From the NCBI GenBank assembly GCA_036351255.1, contig JAZBOS010000094.1:1-64000 (forward strand): 64,000 nucleotides of DNA, read 5' to 3'. Each line of letters begins with the position of its first letter. Positions within the stretch are counted from its first letter, which is position 1. Position numbers and translations under genes: made by a program. Shown here piece by piece: positions 54,747 to 62,674 of this stretch. The notes below the pieces were generated by a model. It did not search any database, was not told the DNA's origin, and saw nothing but the letters and a program-made list of their open reading frames with translations. The DNA is from Bacteroides sp. (GTDB taxonomy: Bacteria; Bacteroidota; Bacteroidia; Bacteroidales; UBA7960).

Positions 54747-55997
54747 TCATCCTCCTGTAAGTTCCGTGGAAAAAAACCTTGCAGCTGACTTCAGGGGCAA
54801 AATGGGTGACTGGCCAAGGGGGCAAAGCGAGGTGGCTGCCATTAACTCAGCTTCTTTGACCATTTGGTCAAGCAGGGCTTTCTTGTCAGGGATACCGTTG
54901 CGAAGTTTCTCAGCCTCCTTCACCAGCATTGTGGTTCCCACGCGGCAGGGAACGCATTTTCCGCAGGATTCGTGCTTAAAGAAACGTAGGCAATTGTGGA
55001 GAATGTCGTAGACCGAATCCCCTTCTTCCATTATGATGACAGCCCCTGATCCGAGCGTGGCTCCTTTTTCCCTGAGGTTATCATAAGTCATTCGCTCGTC
55101 AAGCATTGAAGCATCCACGAATGTTCCTGCAGCTCCTCCAAGCAAGGCTGCCTTAAAGGGCTTGTTGCTGATCATCCCCCCGGCCAGATCCCAGATCAGC
55201 TGGCGAAGGGTTATCCCCATCTGTACTTCATAATATCCGGGCTTTTTCACCTTCCCACTGATGGTGAATATCTTGGTACCTCTCGACCTTTCCGTTCCAA
55301 ATTGCAGGTACCAATCCTTTCCGTTGGCAATAATGCCAGGGATCGTTGCAAGGGTTTCCACATTATTGACCAGGGTGGGTGCATTGAAAACTCCCTTTTC
55401 AGCCGGGAATGGGGGCTTTATGCGTGGATTTCCTCGCTTGCCTTCCAGCGACTCAAGCATGGTAAGCTCTTCGCCGCAAAGATAGGAACCCGCACCCAGC
55501 TTTAGTTCCAGATCGAAGCTGAAACCCGAACCCAGGATGTTCTTACCCAGGAATCCCTTAGCATAGGCATCCTCAATGGCTTTGCGGGTCTTGCGGATGG
55601 AATCGTAATATTCACCCCGCAGGTAAATATATCCCTTTGTGGCATTGATGCTGTAAGCAGCAATGATGGTTCCCTCAATATACAAGTGAGGATCGTTTTC
55701 CATGATGATACGGTCCTTGAAAGTCCCGGGTTCACCCTCGTCGGCATTGACCACCACATAACGCTGCGGGCAGGTCTGACAGCTCCTGCTGGTGAATTTC
55801 TTTTTGGTACCGGTTGAGAAACCGGCGCCTCCCCGGCCTCTTAGTCCGGCATCGAGCACTTCATCGATGATTGAAAAGGGTTTCATGGTCAGGGCTTTCT
55901 TCAGGCCCTGATAACCCCCTGCGGCTATATAATCATCAATGCTCTCGGGTTTTATTTTCCCTACATTCTTCAGTGTGATCCGGGTCTCTTTTATCAT
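54747..55997 (-). CDS. Formate dehydrogenase diaphorase subunit (NuoF-like)
   Basis: 416 residues. FMN and NADH binding are shown by GRGGAGFSTGTKKKF, VVNADEGEPGTFKDR and IYLRGEYYDS. The C-terminal [4Fe-4S] motif is ESCGKCVPCRVGT plus Cys in SLCPLGQSP. It passes electrons between formate oxidation and NAD+. It sits 49 nt downstream of the NuoE-like gene and 86 nt before the catalytic gene. The arrangement mimics FdsGBA-type and bifurcating dehydrogenases. Confidence 0.93.
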   Translation of the reverse strand: MIKETRITLKNVGKIKPESIDDYIAAGGYQGLKKALTMKPFSIIDEVLDAGLRGRGGAGFSTGTKKKFTSRSCQTCPQRYVVVNADEGEPGTFKDRIIMENDPHLYIEGTIIAAYSINATKGYIYLRGEYYDSIRKTRKAIEDAYAKGFLGKNILGSGFSFDLELKLGAGSYLCGEELTMLESLEGKRGNPRIKPPFPAEKGVFNAPTLVNNVETLATIPGIIANGKDWYLQFGTERSRGTKIFTISGKVKKPGYYEVQMGITLRQLIWDLAGGMISNKPFKAALLGGAAGTFVDASMLDERMTYDNLREKGATLGSGAVIIMEEGDSVYDILHNCLRFFKHESCGKCVPCRVGTTMLVKEAEKLRNGIPDKKALLDQMVKEAELMAATSLCPLGQSPILPLKSAARFFSTELTGG

Positions 55998-56046
55998 GGC
56001 ACTTGATTTTGCAAGATGGATGCTGGCTTGGGTTCAAAAGGCTGAA

Positions 56047-56502
56047 TTATTTTTGGCGGTATTCCTGGATTACTTCCCTGATCTTTTGTTCTGTGAGATG
56101 GTTATATACCTTTTCATTGATCATCATGCTGGGTGCTTCATGGCATTGTCCCAGGCATTCGGCGATTTCCAGGGTAAACAGTCCGCAAGGGGTGGTCTCG
56201 CCCGCTTTGATGCCAAGGTTTTTCTCCAGGAAGGCAAGGATTACCTTTCCCTTCATAAGTTCGCAAACCGGCGAAACACAAACACGGATGATGTATTTGC
56301 CCCGGGGGCTCAGACTGAACATGGTATAGTATTTTGCCACCCCGTATACTGAACTTTTGGTAAGCTTCAGGTATTTAGCGGTTTCAGCCAAGGCTTCTTC
56401 CGTCAGATAATGCTGAGGATTATTGTCCTGAAGGGCATGCAGGATCATCAGCAGGTTGTCTTCCCGGGCTTCGAATGTATCCAGGATTTTTTTTGTGGAC
56501 AT
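56047..56502 (-). CDS. Formate dehydrogenase [2Fe-2S] subunit (NuoE-like)
   Basis: 151 residues. The thioredoxin-like ferredoxin fold carries the NuoE cysteines as Cys-x4-Cys (CVSPVC) and Cys-x3-Cys (CLGQC, followed by HEAP). The N-terminus is a helical domain. It is the smallest subunit and first gene of the three-gene set. Confidence 0.93.
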   Translation of the reverse strand: MSTKKILDTFEAREDNLLMILHALQDNNPQHYLTEEALAETAKYLKLTKSSVYGVAKYYTMFSLSPRGKYIIRVCVSPVCELMKGKVILAFLEKNLGIKAGETTPCGLFTLEIAECLGQCHEAPSMMINEKVYNHLTEQKIREVIQEYRQK

Positions 56503-56645
56503 ATCGCTTTAAAAATTAGGTTAGGTAAGGCAGACAGGAAAGAACAGGCAAGGGAATAGTCCCTTTTCGTTGGGAAAAGTAATAAAAATTTGATAAAAGC
56601 CGTCGAAAACGGGCCTCAAAATGCAGCTATCAGGCCAATTCTAAT

Positions 56646-59600
56646 TTAGACTGTCTTTAATCTGTATTCGTCAAGATACAGCAACATTTTTTCTACGGCC
56701 GGATACCCCATTTTCTCCAACAAGCTGCCATAGTTCTCAATCTGTTGGCCATGGCTGGCGTATTCTTTCCCGGTTTTATAATCGATCACAACCGTACGGT
56801 CCTCAAACATTACCACGCGGTCGGGGCGGTAAAAATTTCCGGTTTCATCGAAAAGGCCAGCCTCAGCCTTGACTTTTGCGCCGGAAGCAAAACAGGGTGC
56901 AAGGGGTCCAAGGCTTATCAACTCGCGGATACGGGTATTCCACTCTCGCTCTGTAAATTGGTCAATTTCACCCTCAGCGCGCATTCGCGATAACACAGGC
57001 TGAATGTCATCACTTGTGATAATCTGCTCCATGGCCCTGTGCAGAAGTTTACCCCGCTCACGCTGACCAGCTGAAGCGACACCCCTTTCTTCCTGGTTTG
57101 AACGCATTCGTAAGGCAGCTGTCCAGCTTCGCGACAACAACCGCCTGAAGTACTGCTCTTCATGCAATTCTCCTGACAAAGAAGAGACCTTTTCAAATTC
57201 ACCAAAAGAGAAAGTATGCTCTTGCCCAGAAAAATAATCCTTTCCTGAAAGAAATGCCTTAAGCATTTGTGGCACGGAAGGCCTTTTCTTGATGTTATCC
57301 GGGGGTTGTTTCGAAATGATAAACAGCTTGTCCTTGGGCCTGGTGAAAGCAACGTAAGCCATGTTGAGCACATCAAGTTGGGTGCGCTCCATCTCATCTT
57401 CATAAAGGGCTTCGTATGGGGTGTTTTCGAGGGCTTTCCCACTCATTTTCAGCCAAACTGCCGGAAGGTCCTTCAATTCAGGGTGCGATGGGCTAACCCA
57501 GGTCCCTTCCCGGGTGGACTTCCTTGCCTCCAATTCGGCAAATGGAAAGATGACCACAGGGAATTGCAAACCCTTGGCTTTGTGGATCGTCATCACCTGT
57601 ACCGCATTCAGGCCTTTGGGCACCACCAGCGAATATTTAGATCCAAATTCTTCCCACCATTGGAGGAAGTCGGCAATGGAGAGGCTGTTTTTTTCGGAAT
57701 ATTCGAATACGGCACTCAGGAAAAATGATACAAAAGGGTTGGGTTCTCCCCGGGTAAAAAATGTACGCGTTATGTTTTCACAGATGTCATAAAGATTCAG
57801 GTAATTCAGCTCGGAGAACCGGAAAGTGATGTTGTTTTTCAGCAGCAGGGTTTCAGCCACTTCCTGCCAGTTGATGGTCCGGTTTCCTGTAGGTACGGGA
57901 AATAACCCTGCAGCTTTCAGTGCCTGATGGAGGGTGCCATGGGTTTCCAGCCAGTGATTCGATAACAGGTATCCAAGCCATTCGACAGCAGCCACGGCAT
58001 CGTGACGGTTTACCAGGAGCTTGAGGTTGGCGATGAAAAAAATCACCTCTTCCGATTGGTTAAGCAAAAGAGACTCGGAGGAAATGACCGGCACCTGGTT
58101 GCGGAGGAGGAAACGGGCTACCTGGCTGCCTTTGTTGTTTGATCGGCACAGGATGGTGATGTCGCGGTAAGCATGCCCGGCTTCAAGGAGCTGTTCAATG
58201 GTTTCCTTAACCTTCAGGAGGGTCTCATCAATGTATTCCTGCCCCTTGCTGTTCTCCAGAAAGCTGACCTGCACATAACCCCCGGTAGCGCCCTTTCGTG
58301 GTTCCTGTTGAACCTGTGCATAAATGGCTTGCATTGGTTCCGAGAGGTGGGTTTTGGCCTGCTCGAAAAAGTGGTTGTTAAAATCCACAATGACCTTCCT
58401 TGAACGGTAGTTGGTGCCGAGGTTTTTCCCTTCGTAATTGCGGATCAGGGATTGTTGCCATGGCTCTTTGTTGATACCCTGAATTCCGTCAGGAAGCTGT
58501 GGAAGTTTAACAAATTGCTCCACATCGCCATTACGCCAGCGATAAATGGCCTGCTTGCCGTCACCCACCACCAGGCTCAGGTTCCCGCTAGCCAAACCGT
58601 TTTCCACCAAAGGCAGCAGGTTTTGCCATTGCAATACCGAGGTATCCTGAAACTCATCGATCATATAGTGCTGGTAGCGCTCGCCGATGCGCTCGTAAAT
58701 GAAAGGAACAGGTTGTCCGGTTACGATGGCTGAGATCTTGCGATTGAAATCGGAGATGTGCAGCAGGACATTTTCCGTTTTGATCTCCTCCAGCACACGC
58801 TGAACCTCGTTGAGTACCCCCAGGGGAAACAGGTTCAGACTTACGGCTTTTAACAATTGGTAGGTGTCAAGATAATTACCTGTCAGCCCGTGGATTTCCA
58901 GGTAATACTGCTGGAGGTCGTATTTGATGGAATCGATTGCTGCCTTTTCTCCCTCGCCGGCTTTCCCGCCGTACCATTTATCCTCTTCCAGGGTGGTCAG
59001 CACATAGGAGTTCGGCCTGATTTTTTCAGCAATCAGCCCTTGCGACAGGTTTTCAAAATAGCTGTAGATTCCCTGTTTCCCGCGGTAAAAATGTTCTGCC
59101 TTGAGATTGTGCAATTCAATCAATTGCATGACCTTTGTTGCCTTGCTCTTTGCATTTTGTTCAAACGCCCTGATCTTTGAGATGATATACTGCTGAATGG
59201 ACAGAAAATCGTCGAGCGACAGGTCTTTTAGCTTTTCAATGAAGGGGGTGCTGTCTTCGTCCATCAGTGTCTTGGCCAGATTGCCAATGGCCTTCTCGAT
59301 GCGCAGATCCTTTTCTTCATCCACCTGATTGAGGATAAAGCGTATGAGCAGCTCGGTGAGTTTTTCATCGCTGCCTGCCCGGCTGACCAGCATATCGACC
59401 GCCTTGTTCAGGAGGCTCTCGTTGTCCAGCTCAATCTCAAAGTTGACCGGTATGCGCAAGTCAAAGGCAAAGGTTCGGACAATCCGGTGTACAAAACTGT
59501 CAATGGTGCTTACCGAGAAATCTGAATAGTTGTGAAGAATGTCGGTAAGGATATGTCCTGCGTTTTCAATAAGCCGATCCTCAGCGGGTTGCGTAAAGCC

Positions 59601-59867
59601 CTCATCCCTGTATTCCTTCAGGATCTGGTTGAGCAATTCCCTTGTTTTCGTGTCTACAGGGTTTTGGGGCAAAGCAGCCAGGCTTCCAAGTTCTTCGATA
59701 ATGCGACTCTTCATCTCGGCTGCGGCTGCATTGGTAAAGGTGATGGCCAGGATCTGGCGCATCTTGTCGGGTTGGGGCAACACAATCTTCAGGTATTCCT
59801 TTACCAGGGTATAGGTCTTGCCGCTGCCAGCCGAAGACTTATAAACATGGAAATTTCCGGTATTCAT
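56646..59867 (-). CDS. addA: AddA/RecB-like UvrD helicase-nuclease
   Basis: 1073 residues. Walker A is SSAGSGKTYTL, with ITFTNAAAAEM, YMIDEFQDTSVLQW (Walker B region), VGDGKQAIYRWRNG and MTIHKAKGLQFPVVIF helicase motifs. A C-terminal PD-(D/E)XK nuclease is visible in PDRVVMFEDR and VIDYKTGKEY. It would process double-strand breaks. The partner AddB gene is not next to it. Assignment to addA is by architecture, and the gene is somewhat shorter than in Firmicutes. Confidence 0.88.
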   Translation of the reverse strand: MNTGNFHVYKSSAGSGKTYTLVKEYLKIVLPQPDKMRQILAITFTNAAAAEMKSRIIEELGSLAALPQNPVDTKTRELLNQILKEYRDEGFTQPAEDRLIENAGHILTDILHNYSDFSVSTIDSFVHRIVRTFAFDLRIPVNFEIELDNESLLNKAVDMLVSRAGSDEKLTELLIRFILNQVDEEKDLRIEKAIGNLAKTLMDEDSTPFIEKLKDLSLDDFLSIQQYIISKIRAFEQNAKSKATKVMQLIELHNLKAEHFYRGKQGIYSYFENLSQGLIAEKIRPNSYVLTTLEEDKWYGGKAGEGEKAAIDSIKYDLQQYYLEIHGLTGNYLDTYQLLKAVSLNLFPLGVLNEVQRVLEEIKTENVLLHISDFNRKISAIVTGQPVPFIYERIGERYQHYMIDEFQDTSVLQWQNLLPLVENGLASGNLSLVVGDGKQAIYRWRNGDVEQFVKLPQLPDGIQGINKEPWQQSLIRNYEGKNLGTNYRSRKVIVDFNNHFFEQAKTHLSEPMQAIYAQVQQEPRKGATGGYVQVSFLENSKGQEYIDETLLKVKETIEQLLEAGHAYRDITILCRSNNKGSQVARFLLRNQVPVISSESLLLNQSEEVIFFIANLKLLVNRHDAVAAVEWLGYLLSNHWLETHGTLHQALKAAGLFPVPTGNRTINWQEVAETLLLKNNITFRFSELNYLNLYDICENITRTFFTRGEPNPFVSFFLSAVFEYSEKNSLSIADFLQWWEEFGSKYSLVVPKGLNAVQVMTIHKAKGLQFPVVIFPFAELEARKSTREGTWVSPSHPELKDLPAVWLKMSGKALENTPYEALYEDEMERTQLDVLNMAYVAFTRPKDKLFIISKQPPDNIKKRPSVPQMLKAFLSGKDYFSGQEHTFSFGEFEKVSSLSGELHEEQYFRRLLSRSWTAALRMRSNQEERGVASAGQRERGKLLHRAMEQIITSDDIQPVLSRMRAEGEIDQFTEREWNTRIRELISLGPLAPCFASGAKVKAEAGLFDETGNFYRPDRVVMFEDRTVVIDYKTGKEYASHGQQIENYGSLLEKMGYPAVEKMLLYLDEYRLKTV

Positions 59868-60171
59868 AATTTGAATTTGTAAACGAAACTAATGATTTTT
59901 TTATTCAGAATTCAGCTTAATTTTTTAATCAAAAGGTTAAAAAAACCAGAAAAAAACCCAAACATAAGCTCTACATTAAGAACGATTCATTGATTTTTTT
60001 TGAAATCAATACACAACAAGAAATTGCTCAAGTAACTTGCAGTGAGAAATTTATAATTTTACAAAAACTCTACAACTAATTCTATCCTGTTTTTTCCTGC
60101 ACTTTACGAAACGGAAGTTCTGCTTCATAATTCAATACATTTGTAAGTATCCATTAAATCCAACGGTCGCT
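59868..60171. other. AT-rich intergenic region
   Basis: 304 nt with no ORF of substance and no recognisable RNA. It contains the TACATTTG -7 element at 60136-60143 for the phosphate genes. Confidence 0.6.
60136..60143 (+). promoter_or_regulatory. Bacteroidota -7 element for the phosphate cluster
   Basis: TACATTTG matches TAnnTTTG, 28 nt before the DUF47 gene. No good -33 box was seen. Confidence 0.5.
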
Positions 60172-60819
60172 ATGTTCTCTTTTAAACAAGCAAACAAGTC
60201 GATTGAGCTCATTGATACCTTCCTCAACAGCATTGATGAGGGTGCGCTCATATTTAAGGAAGGGGTAAAAAACTACCTTTTCGGAAATCGGGAGAGTTTT
60301 GTGGATAACCTAAAGACACTCTCTACCCTTGAAACAGAAGCCGACATTACCCGGCGCAAGTTAGAGAATATTCTTTATACGCAGTCGCTGATGCCACAAC
60401 TTCGGGGTGATATTTTACGCTTGCTCGAGGTGTTGGATAACATCATTGATATGGCGAAGAAAAACCTTTTTCAGTTTGATGTGGAAGTGCCCCATATCCC
60501 TGCCGAACTTAACCAGGATCTGATGAAACTAACGGAAGTATCGGCTGCAGCCATTGACTCAGTGATACCTGCGGCCCGTGATTATTTCCGTAGCCCAGAA
60601 AAAGTCAAGGAAAAGATTCATCGCGTTTATTTGTATGAGAAGGAAGCTGACAAGCTCGCAGACGCCATCAAGCGAAAAGTTTTTCATGAAATGAACGAAT
60701 TGAAGCTGAGTGAGAAATTTCATTTGCGGTATTTCACCCTGCATATCGAAACCCTTTCTGATGCAGCCCAGGATGCGGCCGATATGCTTTCCATCATGGC
60801 CATAAAACGCACAATTTAA
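60172..60819 (+). CDS. DUF47/PhoU-like phosphate transport accessory protein
   Basis: 215 residues, all-helical, with the DUF47 pattern: two PhoU-like helical halves. In the second half the acidic motif YLYEKEADKLADAIKRKVF resembles the metal-binding ExxxD pattern, and the ending is SDAAQDAADMLSIMAIKR. DUF47 proteins accompany PiT transporters and modulate or gate phosphate flux. The transporter gene starts 13 nt later. Confidence 0.9.
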   Translation: MFSFKQANKSIELIDTFLNSIDEGALIFKEGVKNYLFGNRESFVDNLKTLSTLETEADITRRKLENILYTQSLMPQLRGDILRLLEVLDNIIDMAKKNLFQFDVEVPHIPAELNQDLMKLTEVSAAAIDSVIPAARDYFRSPEKVKEKIHRVYLYEKEADKLADAIKRKVFHEMNELKLSEKFHLRYFTLHIETLSDAAQDAADMLSIMAIKRTI

Positions 60820-60832
60820 AAAGGAGAAAGGT

Positions 60833-62578
60833 ATGCTTTCCCTTATTTTTCTTACAAGCGGATTATTTCTCGGGTGGTCACTGGGCTCGAACGATGCAGC
60901 CAATATCTTTGGTACGGCAGTGGGTTCGCGAATGATCTCCTTTAAAAAGGCTGCCTGGATAGCAAGCATCTTTGTGGTTATCGGAGCAGTTTTTCAAGGG
61001 AGGGGAGCCACTGAAACCTTGTCAAGCCTTGGTTCGGTAGATGCCTTGGCCGGGGCTTTTACCGTTTCTTTATGCGCTGCCATTACGGTCTTCCTTATGA
61101 CACGAAGTGGTCTGCCGGTCTCAACCAGTCAAGCCGTTGTGGGAGCCATTGTGGGGTGGAGTGCCTTCGCCGGCCGAACGACCGATTATGGGGTGCTTAC
61201 CAAGATTGTAAGCACCTGGGTTACCGGTCCGTTGCTGGGGATGGTTTTTGCAGCCCTGCTCTACCTCCTACTCCGAAGAAGCCTGCTGCGAATGCAGATT
61301 CACGTCATTAAACTCGATTATATCATTCGTATAGGATTGATCCTTGCAGGGGCTTTCGGTGCCTACAGCCTTGGCGCCAACAACATTGCCAATGTCATGG
61401 GAGTCTTTGTGGCCTCGGCACCTGATGTAATGCTTGACTTTGGCTTGTTTACCCTCGATGGGGTCCAGATCCTCTTCCTGATCGGTAGCATTGCCATCTC
61501 GGTGGGTATTTTTACATACAGTCATAAGGTGATTGAAACGGTTGGACGCGGGATCCTTGCTTTGACCTCTGAGGCCGCACTGGTCGTGGTGCTGGCTCAG
61601 GCATTGGTGCTCTTCCTTTTTTCTTCGTCCTCTTTCTCTGGTTTTCTGCAAGGACTCGGATTACCTTCCCTTCCTCTGGTACCTGTATCCAGCACCCAGG
61701 TGGTGATCGGAGCAGTCCTAGGTATCGGTTTGGTGAAGGGTGTCAATGAGATCAAAGGCAAAATTCTTGGATCCATTGCCATTGGTTGGGTGGCTACCCC
61801 CCTTGTCGCAGGCATCTTTACCTACCTTGGGCTTTTCTTTGTTCAAAACGTATTTGGCCTGGTGGTCGTCAAAGAGACTGCAACCATTGAAACTGCTGTA
61901 GTGCAAACCGAAGCTGTCAACAGGGGTATTCAAAATTTTAATCTGATCCTGCCCGGTTTGCTGGTCCTGGCAGCTCTGGCCATTGCCCTGCTATTGTTCC
62001 TGTTCTTTCGCCAAAGGGAATTAAGACTGAAAACCGAAAACGAACTCCTGGTTCATCAAAACCAGTCCTACAACTCCCAAAAAGCCCTTAGTGAACTGGA
62101 GATTAACACAATCCAGATGGAAAACACCATGCTGAGCAATAAACTGGAACTCAAAAGGCAGGAACTTAATAACCTATTGATGAATATCAGCGAGCAAAGG
62201 GCTTTCCTTGAAAATATTTCCAATCAAATCAATGAACTGATCGGACAAGAGGATATCCCCATGCGGGATGCCCGCCTAAAAGAGTTATCGGTGCTGCTCA
62301 AACAGAAAATGTCGTTCACTAAGGAACTGGATGAATACTACGGGCAGATAGAGAAAATTCACAAAGACTTTCAGATCAAGCTTTCTAACCGGTTCCCCGA
62401 TTTAACTGAAAATGAAAAGCGCCTGGCTACGTTGGTCCGCTTGAATTTTTCTACCAAGGAAATCGCCACCTTTTTGAATATTTCAGCCAAAAGCGTGGAG
62501 ATTGCACGGTATCGCCTCCGAAAAAAACTGGAATTAAAACCCGGGGAGAATTTACCCCAGTTTCTAATAAACCTTTAA
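60833..62578 (+). CDS. PiT phosphate transporter fused to coiled coil and LuxR-type HTH
   Basis: 581 residues in one uninterrupted frame. The PiT domain (1-340) has LGSNDAAN (17-24) and LGANNIAN (180-187, Asn replacing the usual Asp), with PVSTSQ and PVSSTQ. An extra helix (about 371-392) is followed by a cytoplasmic coiled coil (393-510) and a C-terminal LuxR-type helix-turn-helix (about 523-567: LTENEKRLATLV, STKEIATFLNISAKSVEIAR, YRLRKKL). That last block matches the C-terminus of Bacteroidota TPR/coiled-coil LuxR regulators. Predicted role: phosphate uptake coupled to transcriptional control by a membrane-tethered regulator. DUF47 is upstream and a porin gene downstream. Confidence 0.88.
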   Translation: MLSLIFLTSGLFLGWSLGSNDAANIFGTAVGSRMISFKKAAWIASIFVVIGAVFQGRGATETLSSLGSVDALAGAFTVSLCAAITVFLMTRSGLPVSTSQAVVGAIVGWSAFAGRTTDYGVLTKIVSTWVTGPLLGMVFAALLYLLLRRSLLRMQIHVIKLDYIIRIGLILAGAFGAYSLGANNIANVMGVFVASAPDVMLDFGLFTLDGVQILFLIGSIAISVGIFTYSHKVIETVGRGILALTSEAALVVVLAQALVLFLFSSSSFSGFLQGLGLPSLPLVPVSSTQVVIGAVLGIGLVKGVNEIKGKILGSIAIGWVATPLVAGIFTYLGLFFVQNVFGLVVVKETATIETAVVQTEAVNRGIQNFNLILPGLLVLAALAIALLLFLFFRQRELRLKTENELLVHQNQSYNSQKALSELEINTIQMENTMLSNKLELKRQELNNLLMNISEQRAFLENISNQINELIGQEDIPMRDARLKELSVLLKQKMSFTKELDEYYGQIEKIHKDFQIKLSNRFPDLTENEKRLATLVRLNFSTKEIATFLNISAKSVEIARYRLRKKLELKPGENLPQFLINL

Positions 62579-62674
62579 ACAGTTCATGGCTTTCTGGCAA
62601 ACTTGAGTTTAGAATCTTTACCCAAAATTGAAAAATAAACTTTGTTAAACTATTCATTAACCAATTAAACCGAA

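Noticed and set aside
60107-60143. Full -33/-7 promoter before the DUF47 gene
   Set aside because: Only the -7 element fits; the nearest TTTA is 29 nt upstream, too far for a -33 box.
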